Source: Oxalobacter sp. OttesenSCG-928-P03 (GTDB lineage: Bacteria; Pseudomonadota; Gammaproteobacteria; Burkholderiales; Burkholderiaceae_D). From it: a stretch of 60,133 nucleotides of DNA. Each line of letters opens with the position of its first letter. Position 1 is the stretch's first letter. The notes beneath the pieces are model-generated. The model saw only the letters and a program-made list of their open reading frames with translations. It was not told where the DNA came from and made no database searches. Location: NCBI GenBank assembly GCA_030269625.1, contig JAJDFZ010000005.1:1-60133 (forward strand). Reading direction: 5' to 3'. The translations under genes and the position numbers were made by a program. Below are positions 17,323 to 25,998 of the stretch, one piece after another.

Positions 17323-18351
17323 TCAGTTAATCAGGGCTGCCGTTTCTGCCGATGCCGGACCGGAAGCCTGTGCCGGTTTGCTTTCTTCCGGTGTGGCTTC
17401 CACAACGCTGTCTGTTTCGGCTGCGGTTGCCTCCGCTTTTGGCGTCACATCAGCAGCAGGCATTTCCGATGCCTGGACGCTGGCGTCAGCAGGTGCCGCT
17501 TCAGTTTGTGCCGTGGCAGTGTCAGCCGCCACTGCCGTGGCAGTGTCAGCCGCCACTTCTACAGGAGAGGCGTGTGGCTTTGCATCGCTGCTGGGCAGCC
17601 AGGTCTGGCCTTCGATCTTGCCGCCCTTTTTCGGGTCGACGGTTTCCCACTGCTCGTTACCCAGATCCTTGTCGTGAACGAGGCGCTGGCGTCTTTGCAG
17701 GTAGGCATCACGAATGAACTCATATTTGTCGATAGCCGCATCATCAATCACAGAGGCGGCATCAATCAGTTCGGCGCGCTTGCTGATACCACGAAGGGCG
17801 ACCAGTCCCCACATCAGTGACTCATTGCTGTTTTTGAGATAGGTGATGGGGTCGCCCAGCCAGTAGTCAGCCGGTGCTGCAATCGTATCGCGGATGGTGG
17901 ACGGGCCCAGAATCGGGATCACGAAATAAGGTCCGGGAGGCGCGCCCCAGACACCGAGCGTCTGGCCGAAATCCTCGTTGTGCTTGGGCAGACCGGCATC
18001 AGAAGCGACGTCGATCAGGCCGCCCATACCGGCGAAGGTGTTGATCATGATACGGGAGACATCGGAAAAGCCTTCGTCACCCCTTCCCTGGAGGAAGTTG
18101 TTAAAGGCGATCCAGACATCGGCAATATTACCGAAGAAGTTGCTGATCATGGTCTGGATGACGTCCGGAACCAGGTCATGATAACCATGTGCAACCGGCT
18201 TGATGACAACCGTGTCCATGGCTTCATTGAAGTAGAATGCCTGGCGGTTGTAGCCTTCGAGCGGGTCATTGGGGCTGTTTGCACAACCGGTTACCAGCAC
18301 AGCCAGGGATACTGCTGCACAAAGTTTAGTTAATCGTGAAGTGAGACTCAT
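17323..18351 (-). CDS. mlaA: MlaA (VacJ) outer-membrane lipoprotein with long Ala-rich tail
   Basis: A 342-residue VacJ family lipoprotein that removes mislocalised phospholipid from the outer leaflet with a porin partner. The lipobox is LVTGC (Cys about 23) followed by NDPLEGYNRQAFYFNE. The VacJ domain covers about 30-235. The last 80 or so residues are low-complexity Ala/Glu/Thr/Pro sequence and include an exact 8-residue tandem repeat (VAADTATA twice) encoded by a 24-bp DNA duplication. Such tails occur in some Burkholderiales MlaA proteins; its role is unknown. The start overlaps the mlaD stop by 4 bp. Confidence 0.94.
   Translation of the reverse strand: MSLTSRLTKLCAAVSLAVLVTGCANSPNDPLEGYNRQAFYFNEAMDTVVIKPVAHGYHDLVPDVIQTMISNFFGNIADVWIAFNNFLQGRGDEGFSDVSRIMINTFAGMGGLIDVASDAGLPKHNEDFGQTLGVWGAPPGPYFVIPILGPSTIRDTIAAPADYWLGDPITYLKNSNESLMWGLVALRGISKRAELIDAASVIDDAAIDKYEFIRDAYLQRRQRLVHDKDLGNEQWETVDPKKGGKIEGQTWLPSSDAKPHASPVEVAADTATAVAADTATAQTEAAPADASVQASEMPAADVTPKAEATAAETDSVVEATPEESKPAQASGPASAETAALIN
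17510..17557. repeat. Exact 24-bp tandem duplication inside mlaA
   Basis: Two identical 24-bp units (17510-17533 and 17534-17557) lie in the part of mlaA that codes for the low-complexity tail. The repeat length keeps the frame and doubles the peptide VAADTATA. Identity of the units suggests a recent slippage event and possible length variation between strains. Confidence 0.95.
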
Positions 18352-18821
18352 TTGTCAGCGTCCTTTTCTTCTGTGGCCTTGCTGTAAATAAACTGGCTGA
18401 TCAGGTTTTCCAGAACCATGGCCGATTGGGTCATCTTGATCTGGTCGCCGTTTACCAGGTTGTTTTCATCACCACCGGGTTCAATACTGATGTACTGCTC
18501 TCCCAACAAACCCGATGTCAAAATCTTGGCACTGCTATCCTTCGGAAATTTGTAACGCTCTTCAATCTGGAGCATGACCTGTGCCCGGAACTCTTCATCA
18601 TCAAAACTGATGTCCCCGACACGTCCGATAACAACTCCTGCGCTTTTAATGGGTGCCCGTGGTTTCAGACCGCCAATGTTGTCAAAGCGGGTTGTGACCG
18701 AGTAGGTTTTTTCAAATGAGAGAGAACTCATGTTTCCGGCTTTCAGCGCCAGAAACATCAGGGCGAGTGCGCCGATGATAACGAAAAAGCCTACCCAGAT
18801 ATCCAGAGATTTGCGTTGCAT
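18348..18821 (-). CDS. mlaD: MlaD, MCE-domain phospholipid transport protein
   Basis: A 157-residue MCE protein with one N-terminal membrane anchor (about 8-27) and one MCE domain (about 38-115, with FDNIGGLKPRAPIKSAGVVIGRV). MlaD forms the periplasmic hexameric ring of the MlaFEDB complex that passes phospholipid to or from MlaC. It overlaps mlaA by 4 bp. A 130-bp gap separates it from mlaE, larger than is usual within this operon. Confidence 0.95.
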   Translation of the reverse strand: MQRKSLDIWVGFFVIIGALALMFLALKAGNMSSLSFEKTYSVTTRFDNIGGLKPRAPIKSAGVVIGRVGDISFDDEEFRAQVMLQIEERYKFPKDSSAKILTSGLLGEQYISIEPGGDENNLVNGDQIKMTQSAMVLENLISQFIYSKATEEKDADK

Positions 18822-18951
18822 AAAAAAATAATACCAGTTAGTTTAGCAAACAGCCCATTTCCTGTTGCCGAAAAGCGGCAGAAAATCAACAAAGTGTCTC
18901 ATATTTGACACAAACGTTTGAAATGGTCAAAAGTTGTCAAATTCACCTAAT

Positions 18952-19728
18952 TCAGTTAAACATCAGCGCCGTCATCAAAAAGTCCAGCCACAGGACCAGA
19001 AGCGAAGAGTAAACCACGGTCCGGGTTGTCGCGATGGACACGCCTTCCGGTGTCGGGTTGGCTTCGTATCCCTGGAAAAGGGCAAGGAACGTTACGGCAA
19101 ATCCAAATACCAGGCTCTTGACGAGCCCGTTTCCGATATCCATCCAGATATCCACGTTGCTTTGCATCTGGGACCAGAAGGCGCCGTCATCCACGCCAAT
19201 CAGGATCACGCCGACAATATAGCCGCCAAAGATACCGACTGCGCTGAAAAGTGTCGCCAGGATGGGCATGGAAATAATGCCGGCCCAGAAACGGGGTGCC
19301 AGAACGCGATGGACCGGGTTGACCGCCATCATGTCCATGGCGGACAGCTGTTCACCGGCCTTCATCAGGCCGATCTCGGCTGTCAGCGAGGTGCCGGCCC
19401 TGCCGGCATATAAAAGTGCCGTAATAACCGGACCCAGTTCACGCAAAAGGGCCAGCGCAACCAATGTGCCAAGGGCCTGCTCGGAGCCGTACTTGTTCAG
19501 GATGTAATATCCCTGCAATCCCAGCACGAAGCCGACGAAAAGCCCGGCAACGGTAATCAGCAGAACGGAGTGATTGCCGATAAAGTGAATCTGGTCCGTG
19601 ATCAGCCGGGGTCTTCTGATAATCCTGAAAATGGCGCCGGTCAGCGTCAGGAACATGCGGAAAGCATAGCCGATGCTGCCTACCAGCTTTCGGGTCTTGA
19701 ATCCGATGGTGGCGACGTGGCTGATCAT
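18952..19728 (-). CDS. mlaE: MlaE, phospholipid ABC transporter permease
   Basis: A 258-residue MlaE/YrbE family permease with about five to six hydrophobic segments and the family motif EIGLMKAGEQLSAMDMMAVN that contacts the ATPase. It is the membrane part of the MlaFEDB complex at the inner membrane. Its start overlaps the mlaF stop by 4 bp, so ATPase and permease are translated together. Confidence 0.96.
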   Translation of the reverse strand: MISHVATIGFKTRKLVGSIGYAFRMFLTLTGAIFRIIRRPRLITDQIHFIGNHSVLLITVAGLFVGFVLGLQGYYILNKYGSEQALGTLVALALLRELGPVITALLYAGRAGTSLTAEIGLMKAGEQLSAMDMMAVNPVHRVLAPRFWAGIISMPILATLFSAVGIFGGYIVGVILIGVDDGAFWSQMQSNVDIWMDIGNGLVKSLVFGFAVTFLALFQGYEANPTPEGVSIATTRTVVYSSLLVLWLDFLMTALMFN

Positions 19729-20528
19729 GCCGAGCCTTCCAGTCCCAGGTCTTCAGCCAGCGTTTTGCCCGGATAATGGAACGGGACAGGCCCGTCCGTT
19801 TCCGCATGAACAAACTGCCGGACATAGGGTTCCTGTGACTCCCGCATTTCCTGTGGTGTTCCGTGCGCAACAATGCGTCCCTCGGACAGGAAATAAACAT
19901 AGTCCGCTATGGCAAATGATTCCTGCACGTCATGTGACACGACAACAGAAGTGGAATTCAGGGCATCATTCAGGCGCCGGATCAGATTGGCCGTGACCCC
20001 CATGGAAATGGGGTCCAGCCCGGCAAAGGGTTCGTCATACATGATCAATTCCGGATCCAGGGCAATGGATCGGGCAAGTGCAACGCGTCGTGCCATGCCG
20101 CCGGAAATCTCGGCCGGTTTCATATAGGCGGCGTTTCTCAGGCCCACGGCCTGCAGCTTCATCAATACCAGATCGTGAATCAGGTCTTCAGGCAGGTCTG
20201 TCTGCTCACGCAACGGAAATGCCACGTTTTCAAAAACGGTGAGATCCGTAAAAAGCGCGCCGTACTGAAACAGCATGCCCATTTTCCGGCGAAGGCGGTA
20301 TACCCCTTCCGTATCCAGTTCATGAATGGGTTCGCCGCTGACGAGCAGACGGCCGGACTGGGGCCTGATCTGGCCGCCGATCAGGCGCAGGATGGTTGTC
20401 TTGCCCGAACCGGAGCCGCCCATGACCGCGATGACCTTGCCGCGCGGGAAGGTCATATTCAGTTCCGACAGAATCGGACGCTCCCCGTAACGGAAAGCCA
20501 GGTCATGAATTTCAACAATGTTGGACAC
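19725..20528 (-). CDS. mlaF: MlaF, phospholipid ABC transporter ATP-binding protein
   Basis: A 267-residue ABC ATPase with Walker A GGSGSGKT (37-44), signature ISGGMARRVALARSIA, Walker B LIMYDEPFAGLD and H-loop VVSHDVQ. It powers lipid movement by MlaE-MlaD and maintains outer-membrane asymmetry. It is the first gene of the mla cluster; a candidate promoter lies just upstream (20558-20586). Confidence 0.96.
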   Translation of the reverse strand: MSNIVEIHDLAFRYGERPILSELNMTFPRGKVIAVMGGSGSGKTTILRLIGGQIRPQSGRLLVSGEPIHELDTEGVYRLRRKMGMLFQYGALFTDLTVFENVAFPLREQTDLPEDLIHDLVLMKLQAVGLRNAAYMKPAEISGGMARRVALARSIALDPELIMYDEPFAGLDPISMGVTANLIRRLNDALNSTSVVVSHDVQESFAIADYVYFLSEGRIVAHGTPQEMRESQEPYVRQFVHAETDGPVPFHYPGKTLAEDLGLEGSA

Positions 20529-20557
20529 AATACAAAGTCAACTGCCTAAAACACTAT

Positions 20558-20586
20558 ATTGTAATGCAGGGCTGTTTTTTTATCTA
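20558..20586 (-). promoter_or_regulatory. Candidate sigma-70 promoter for the mla cluster
   Basis: On the minus strand TACAAT (20563 to 20558; 5 of 6 matches) is 17 bp from TAGATA (20586 to 20581; 4 of 6). The expected transcription start is about 20 nt before the mlaF ATG. It lies in the 105-bp gap after ettA. Confidence 0.35.
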
Positions 20587-20633
20587 ATGTCTTTTTGGAG
20601 CATGGTGTATGTTTTGTGTAACCGCCATACGGC

Positions 20634-22301
20634 TTACCTCGTTACCGGCTTGTACCGGATACGCTTGGGTTTTGCGCCTTCTTCACCCAGCCGCTTGCGT
20701 TTGTCCGCTTCATATTCCTGATAGTTTCCGGTAAAGAAGGTAACCTGCGAATCGCCTTCAAAGGCCAGGATATGGGTGGCGATGCGATCCAGAAACCAGC
20801 GGTCATGGGAGATGACAATGACGCTGCCGGCAAATTCCAGAAGCGCGTCTTCCAGTGCCCGCAGCGTTTCGACGTCCAGATCATTGGATGGTTCGTCAAG
20901 CAACAGCACATTGCCGCCCAGCATCAGCGTTTTCGCCAGGTGCAGGCGGCCGCGCTCTCCACCGGACAGGCTGCCGACATTTTTCTGCTGATCCGCGCCC
21001 TTGAAGTTAAAGCGTCCCAGATAGGCGCGCGAAGGCATTTCAAAACGGCCGACAGAAATGATATCAGCGCCATTACTGATGTCTTCGAACACGGTTTTGT
21101 TGTTTTCCAGCGATTCCCGCGATTGGTCAACCAGTGAAATCCTGACGGTCTGGCCGATTTTGATTTCTCCCTGGTCCGGCTGTTCCTGGCCTGTGATCAT
21201 CCTGAAAAGGGTTGACTTGCCTGCGCCGTTCGGGCCGATCACACCCACGATGGCGCCGGGCGGGACGATGAAGCTCAGGTTATCAATCAGCAGGCGGTCG
21301 CCATAGCCTTTCGAGACATTTTTGAATTCGATGACATCATTGCCAAGCCGTTCCGCCACAGGAATAAATATTTCCTGCGTTTCATTGCGTTTCTGATATT
21401 CGTATTCAGACAACTCATTAAAGCGGGTCAGGCGGGCCTTGCTCTTGGCCTGTCTGCCTTTGGGGTTCTGGCGGACCCACTCCAGTTCCTTGGCGATGGT
21501 TTTCTGGCGAGAGGATTCGCTGGCTTCTTCCTGTTTTAAGCGGATGCTCTTTTGTTCAAGCCAGGAGCTGTAGTTGCCTTTCCAGGGGATGCCCTGTCCA
21601 CGGTCCAACTCCAGGATCCATTCGGCGGCATTGTCCAGAAAATAGCGGTCATGGGTAATGGCGACAACGGTCCCCGGGAAACGATGCAGGAATTGTTCCA
21701 GCCATTCAACCGATTCCGCATCCAGGTGGTTGGTCGGCTCATCCAGAAGCAGCATGTCCGGACGGGAAAGCAAAAGACGGCACAGGGCAACACGACGCTT
21801 CTCGCCACCGGACAGGATGCCGATTTTCGCATCCCATGGCGGTAGGCGCAGGGCATCTGCCGCCATTTCCAGTTGCTGTTCCAGGTTGGTGCCGTCATTT
21901 GCCGCAATAATGGCTTCGAGCCGCGCCTGCTCTTCCGCAAGCGCGTCAAAATCGGCATCCGGTTCGGCATAGGCGGCATAGACGGCATCCAGCCTGACCT
22001 GCGCCTCAAATACCTCACCCAGGCCACTCTCCACCGCTTCCCGTACGGTTTGTTCCGGATTCAGTTCCGGTTCCTGGGACATGTAGCCAATCTTCAGGTT
22101 GGGCATGGGGCGGGCTTCGCCGAGAATATCGGTATCCTCGCCTGCCATGATTTTCAGAAGACTGGATTTGCCGGAGCCATTTAGCCCCAAAACCCCGATT
22201 TTGGCGCCCGGGAAAAAAGAAAGGGAGATATCTTTCAGAATCTGGCGTTTGGGCGGGACGATCTTGCCGACCCGGTTCATCGTAAAGACATATTGAGACA
22301 T
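20634..22301 (-). CDS. ettA: EttA, energy-dependent translational throttle ABC-F ATPase
   Basis: A 555-residue ABC-F protein with two nucleotide-binding domains and no membrane segments. Both Walker A motifs (GLNGSGKSS and GPNGAGKST), both signatures (LSGGEKRRVALCRLL and LSGGERGRLHLAKTL) and the linker between them are present. EttA binds the ribosomal E site and gates the first elongation step according to ATP/ADP level. The opening MSQYVFTMNRVGKIVPPKR and the length match the EttA subgroup rather than Uup. It is divergent from kup. Confidence 0.95.
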   Translation of the reverse strand: MSQYVFTMNRVGKIVPPKRQILKDISLSFFPGAKIGVLGLNGSGKSSLLKIMAGEDTDILGEARPMPNLKIGYMSQEPELNPEQTVREAVESGLGEVFEAQVRLDAVYAAYAEPDADFDALAEEQARLEAIIAANDGTNLEQQLEMAADALRLPPWDAKIGILSGGEKRRVALCRLLLSRPDMLLLDEPTNHLDAESVEWLEQFLHRFPGTVVAITHDRYFLDNAAEWILELDRGQGIPWKGNYSSWLEQKSIRLKQEEASESSRQKTIAKELEWVRQNPKGRQAKSKARLTRFNELSEYEYQKRNETQEIFIPVAERLGNDVIEFKNVSKGYGDRLLIDNLSFIVPPGAIVGVIGPNGAGKSTLFRMITGQEQPDQGEIKIGQTVRISLVDQSRESLENNKTVFEDISNGADIISVGRFEMPSRAYLGRFNFKGADQQKNVGSLSGGERGRLHLAKTLMLGGNVLLLDEPSNDLDVETLRALEDALLEFAGSVIVISHDRWFLDRIATHILAFEGDSQVTFFTGNYQEYEADKRKRLGEEGAKPKRIRYKPVTR

Positions 22302-22505
22302 GTGATTGCCGCTGTATGGAAGTTGAAGTGGAACAAAATACCCGAATCAACTGAAAATATCATGTCTTATATATATTGCGCAAATGTTGTGCGGCATGCA
22401 ACCGCATGACACGAATCAGATCCAGGGGCGGCCTGTCGCGGGAATTGCATTTTTTCCGGCTTTGTCCTATTGTGCAGACGCAGCCACTTATATACAGGAG
22501 CTCAT

Positions 22506-24404
22506 TTGGAAAACAAGCCAGCCGGGGAAGGAAGGGGCGTAGAGAAAAGCGGTCTTGCTGCGCTGACCGTTGCCTCGATCGGGATCGTCTACGGCGATAT
22601 CGGGACAAGCCCGCTTTATGCCATGCGCGCGGTTTTCAGCGGCACGGGAGGACTTATCCTGACGCCGGGCAATCTCCTGGGTATTGTTTCCCTGATCATC
22701 TGGGGGCTGATTGGCGTGGTATCCGTCAAGTATGTCCTGATCATGCTTCGCGCGGATAACAGGGGCGAGGGCGGCACGCTGGCCCTGATGGCGCTGGCGC
22801 ATTCAGCGATGTCCAGGAAATCGCGCCTGTATTATCCGCTTTTGGCCCTGGGGGTGCTGGGCGCGTCTCTTTTTTATGGCGATAGCGTGATCACGCCCGC
22901 TATTTCCATCCTTTCTGCCGTCGAGGGGCTTGAGGTTGCCACACCGATGTTTCGCCCTTATGTGATTCCGATTGCGCTGGCGATCATGGTGGGTCTTTAT
23001 TCCTTGCAGCACAAGGGAACGGCAGGTATCGGCAGGTGGTTCGGCCCCATCATGATTGTGTGGTTCCTTGCTCTTGCGGCGATGGGAATCGTCAATATTG
23101 TGGCGGCGCCGGAAGTGCTCTGGGCGCTCAATCCCTGGCATGCCTTTGTTTTTATCAGCCATAATCCCGGGACGGCTTTTATTGCCCTGAGTGCCGTGGT
23201 GCTGGCATTTACCGGGGCGGAAACGCTGTACGCCGATATGGGGCATTTTGGTCCCCGGCCCATCCGGCGCGCCTGGTTTCGCCTGGTGTTTCCGGCGCTT
23301 ACCCTGAATTATCTGGGGCAGGGCGGCCTTTTGCTGTCGGACCCCAGTACGCTGGCGAATCCTTTTTTCCGGCAACTTGGCGGATGGAGCATCTACCCCC
23401 TTGTTTTTATGTCAACCATTGCGGTTGTGATTGCTTCTCAGGCGACCATTTCCGGCGCTTTTTCGATTACCAAGCAGGCTATTGGCCTGGGGCTGCTCCC
23501 GCGCATGAAGATTGTGTATACCTCGGAAAGCGAAATGGGACAGATCTATATTCCGACGGTTAACTGGCTTCAGATGGTGGCGGTCATTATTGCCGTGGTG
23601 GAGTTCCGCTCCTCGACCAACCTGACAGGGGCTTACGGGGTAGCGGTGACCGGCGCAATGCTGATTACCACCGTTTTCCTTTTCTTTATCATGCGTTACC
23701 ACTGGAAACGCAATATTTTCCTCAGCCTGGCAGTTCCTCTGCTTTTTGCCGTGATTGATGTCTCGCTCCTGAGCTCGAATACGCTGAAAATAAAGAGCGG
23801 CGGCTGGTTCCCTATTGCCATCGGTATTTTTATTTACGTGTTGATGATGACATGGCGGCGGGGGCGCATACTGGTCGGATCAAGCCAGAAAAGGCACGCC
23901 ATTCCGCTGGATTCCTTTCTCCAGTCACTCTTTTTTGCGCCGCCGCAGCGCATTGCCGGCACGGCCATATTCCTGCGCGGAGAAAATGACGGGGTTCCCC
24001 AGGCATTGCTGCATAATCTTTCGCATAACAAGGTGTTGCATGAAAGGGTCTTCTTTTTGACGGTTCATGTCGAAGAGGTGCCGTGGGTACCCGTCAGTGA
24101 ACGGATCCAGATCCAGGAGCTGGGGTACGAGTGTTACCAGATCGATTTGTATTATGGTTTCAAGGATGAAGTCGACATACCCAGAACACTTGCGTTATGC
24201 AAGGATCATGGTTATACCTTTGACATGATGTCGACCTCTTTCTTTATATCCCGGCAGACATTTATTTCTACGCCGGCATCCGGCATGATCCGATGGCGTG
24301 AGCATCTTTTTATATGGGTGTCGCGCAATGCGCGTAGTGCGGCGGATTATTACCGCATTCCGACCAACCGGGTTATCGAACTGGGTGCGAGAGTAGAAAT
24401 CTGA
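22506..24404 (+). CDS. kup: Kup-family potassium uptake protein
   Basis: A 632-residue K+/H+ symporter of the KUP/HAK/KT family with about twelve membrane segments (to about residue 430) and a soluble C-terminal domain. The hallmark GIVYGDIGTSPLYAM lies near the N-terminus. I choose the TTG at 22506 because AGGAG (22496-22500) stands 5 bp before it; the frame opens earlier at an ATG (22470) that has no ribosome binding site. The 204-bp divergent region to ettA includes an inverted repeat TGCGG/CCGCA (22390-22406). Confidence 0.94.
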   Translation: MENKPAGEGRGVEKSGLAALTVASIGIVYGDIGTSPLYAMRAVFSGTGGLILTPGNLLGIVSLIIWGLIGVVSVKYVLIMLRADNRGEGGTLALMALAHSAMSRKSRLYYPLLALGVLGASLFYGDSVITPAISILSAVEGLEVATPMFRPYVIPIALAIMVGLYSLQHKGTAGIGRWFGPIMIVWFLALAAMGIVNIVAAPEVLWALNPWHAFVFISHNPGTAFIALSAVVLAFTGAETLYADMGHFGPRPIRRAWFRLVFPALTLNYLGQGGLLLSDPSTLANPFFRQLGGWSIYPLVFMSTIAVVIASQATISGAFSITKQAIGLGLLPRMKIVYTSESEMGQIYIPTVNWLQMVAVIIAVVEFRSSTNLTGAYGVAVTGAMLITTVFLFFIMRYHWKRNIFLSLAVPLLFAVIDVSLLSSNTLKIKSGGWFPIAIGIFIYVLMMTWRRGRILVGSSQKRHAIPLDSFLQSLFFAPPQRIAGTAIFLRGENDGVPQALLHNLSHNKVLHERVFFLTVHVEEVPWVPVSERIQIQELGYECYQIDLYYGFKDEVDIPRTLALCKDHGYTFDMMSTSFFISRQTFISTPASGMIRWREHLFIWVSRNARSAADYYRIPTNRVIELGARVEI

Positions 24405-24413
24405 GCTGAATTA

Positions 24414-24428
24414 AACGGCCCTGCCGTT
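24414..24428 (+). terminator. Short hairpin after kup
   Basis: AACGGC/GCCGTT with a 3-nt loop begins 10 bp after the kup stop and is followed by GGTTTGT. The stem is short and the T-run poor, so termination would be partial. Confidence 0.4.
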
Positions 24429-24477
24429 GGTTTGTCAGGTAATAAAAAATATTTTTGTTTGTCCGCTAAACCATCTT

Positions 24478-25365
24478 ATGAAAATACTACTATTCGGAAA
24501 AAGCGGCCAGATCGGGTGCGAGCTTTTGCGCACCCTTCCTCCGCTGGGACAGATTATTGCGCCGGATCGCCGCGAAGCGGATCTTGAAAACAGGGATGTC
24601 CTGCATAAGATCATTACGGAACTGGCGCCGGATGTCATTGTCAATGCAGCGGCCTATACGGCGGTTGACAAGGCGGAGTCGGACGAGGCGCGCGCTTTCA
24701 GGATAAACGCCGAGGCGGTGGATATCCTGGCCTCTTATGCGCGATACAGTGGCGCATTGCTGGTTCATTACTCCACGGATTATGTGTTTGACGGACAAAA
24801 GGTGGCGCCCTATATCGAAACAGACCGGCCTCATCCCCTGAATGTCTACGGCAGGTCCAAGCTGGCCGGTGAGCAGGCGCTTCAGCAGGCGGGATGCCAT
24901 CATTTTATTTTCAGGACCAGCTGGGTTTTTTCCTCTTATGGGCAGAATTTCGTTAAAACGATCTGGGAGCTGGGAAAAGAGCGCGATGCCCTGAATGTGG
25001 TTGCGGACCAGGTTGGCACACCAACCTCGGCGGAACTGGTGGCTGATGTGACAGCGCTTTCCATTGCCGCTTTCTATCGGGACCTGCTGCCGGAAGGCAT
25101 TCACCATCTTGCCGCATCCGGAGAGGCTAGCTGGTATGCCCTTGCCTGTCATGTCATTCAGAAAGCGCGGGAAAAGGGATTTTCAATGAAAATGGATGCG
25201 GCGAATATCAACCCGATCCCGGCAGAAGCCTATCCGCTTCCAGCCGCCCGCCCCGGAAATTCCCGGCTGGACAACACGGCGCTGTCAGAAAAGCTGGGGT
25301 TTCTGCTGCCCGAATGGCAGGTGCATGTTGATCGTGCGGTTGACCAGTTAATTCTGGCTGGATGA
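24478..25365 (+). CDS. rfbD: dTDP-4-dehydrorhamnose reductase (RmlD/RfbD)
   Basis: A 295-residue short-chain reductase that makes dTDP-L-rhamnose, the last step of that pathway. Visible are the NAD(P)-binding start LLFGKSGQIGCELLRTL, the STDYVFDG motif and the catalytic YGRSK (Tyr-x-x-x-Lys). It stands alone: rfbA, rfbB and rfbC are not adjacent, so the rest of the rhamnose pathway must be encoded elsewhere if it functions. The start at 24478 has only a weak ribosome binding site. Confidence 0.92.
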   Translation: MKILLFGKSGQIGCELLRTLPPLGQIIAPDRREADLENRDVLHKIITELAPDVIVNAAAYTAVDKAESDEARAFRINAEAVDILASYARYSGALLVHYSTDYVFDGQKVAPYIETDRPHPLNVYGRSKLAGEQALQQAGCHHFIFRTSWVFSSYGQNFVKTIWELGKERDALNVVADQVGTPTSAELVADVTALSIAAFYRDLLPEGIHHLAASGEASWYALACHVIQKAREKGFSMKMDAANINPIPAEAYPLPAARPGNSRLDNTALSEKLGFLLPEWQVHVDRAVDQLILAG

Positions 25366-25464
25366 CGCTGAAAAAAGCCAGTATTTCTTTCCGGTTATCA
25401 AAAGGGTTTTCAATGGCTCCCCGGTTTCCCGCGGGATTTTGTTCAAAAAATTTTCATTGTCCTA

Positions 25465-25509
25465 TTGCATTGCCATATTTGGCACGATAATATTTGACAT
25501 CCAAAATGT
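25465..25509 (+). promoter_or_regulatory. Candidate promoter with two operator-like inverted repeats for marR
   Basis: TTGCAT (25465-25470) and TAATAT (25488-25493) are 17 bp apart. The spacer begins with a palindrome, TGCCA-TATT-TGGCA (25471-25484). A second inverted repeat, ACAT-N5-ATGT (25497-25509), covers the expected start of transcription. This layout fits autoregulation by the MarR-type repressor encoded from 25528. Confidence 0.45.
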
Positions 25510-25527
25510 TTGTATAAAAAGGCTGTT

Positions 25528-25977
25528 ATGAACGACAATGATCGAATCCGGATGTTGTTTACCACATCGCTTTCCCAGACATCGCGTGCCTATACGTCTG
25601 TTGCCAATAAAATCGCGGCAGCTTATGGCCTCTCACAGGCAACAGCCTGGCCTGCTGTGACTATCGGCAGGATGGGCAACCATGTTCGCCCGGGAGAACT
25701 GGCTGAAACGCTGGGCCTGGATCCTTCTTCCCTTGTGCGCATCATTGACCAGCTGGTTAGCGCCGGGATCGTGGAAAGACTGGAAGATCCCCAGGACAGG
25801 CGTGCCAAGATACTCAATCTCACGGACGAGGGCACCAAAATCATTGCCCAGGTCGAGCGCGCCCTGATCGCTTTTCGCAGCGCATTGCTAAAGGATGTGC
25901 CGATTGCCGATGTCCAGACTTGCGTGCGTGTTCTGGGCGCGTTGAGATCATCAGTCAAAAATCACGAGCTTGTCTGA
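25528..25977 (+). CDS. MarR-family transcriptional regulator
   Basis: A 149-residue winged-helix MarR protein. The recognition helix and wing (about 55-95, RPGELAETLGLDPSSLVRII then LEDPQDRRAKILNLTDEG) are typical. The start at 25528 (MNDNDRIRML) follows an AAAGG; the frame also opens 18 bp earlier. It lies 21 bp before the efflux permease gene on the same strand, so it most likely represses this efflux operon and responds to one of its substrates, perhaps an aromatic acid. Confidence 0.92.
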   Translation: MNDNDRIRMLFTTSLSQTSRAYTSVANKIAAAYGLSQATAWPAVTIGRMGNHVRPGELAETLGLDPSSLVRIIDQLVSAGIVERLEDPQDRRAKILNLTDEGTKIIAQVERALIAFRSALLKDVPIADVQTCVRVLGALRSSVKNHELV

Positions 25978-25998
25978 TCGATATTGGTGGATAAATCC

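Noticed and set aside
20625..20650. Hairpin at the ettA stop as a terminator
   Set aside because: The stem (GTAAGCCG/CGGTTAC) has a bulge and no T-run follows on the minus strand.
21838..21845. GGCGGTAG, the ops core, inside ettA
   Set aside because: It lies within a coding region on the opposite strand, lacks the final T at the right place and has no glycan operon behind it.
22302..22505. Possible potassium or c-di-AMP riboswitch in the kup leader
   Set aside because: Only short inverted repeats (for example TGCGG/CCGCA) are seen; no conserved riboswitch core could be drawn and such switches are not expected in this group.
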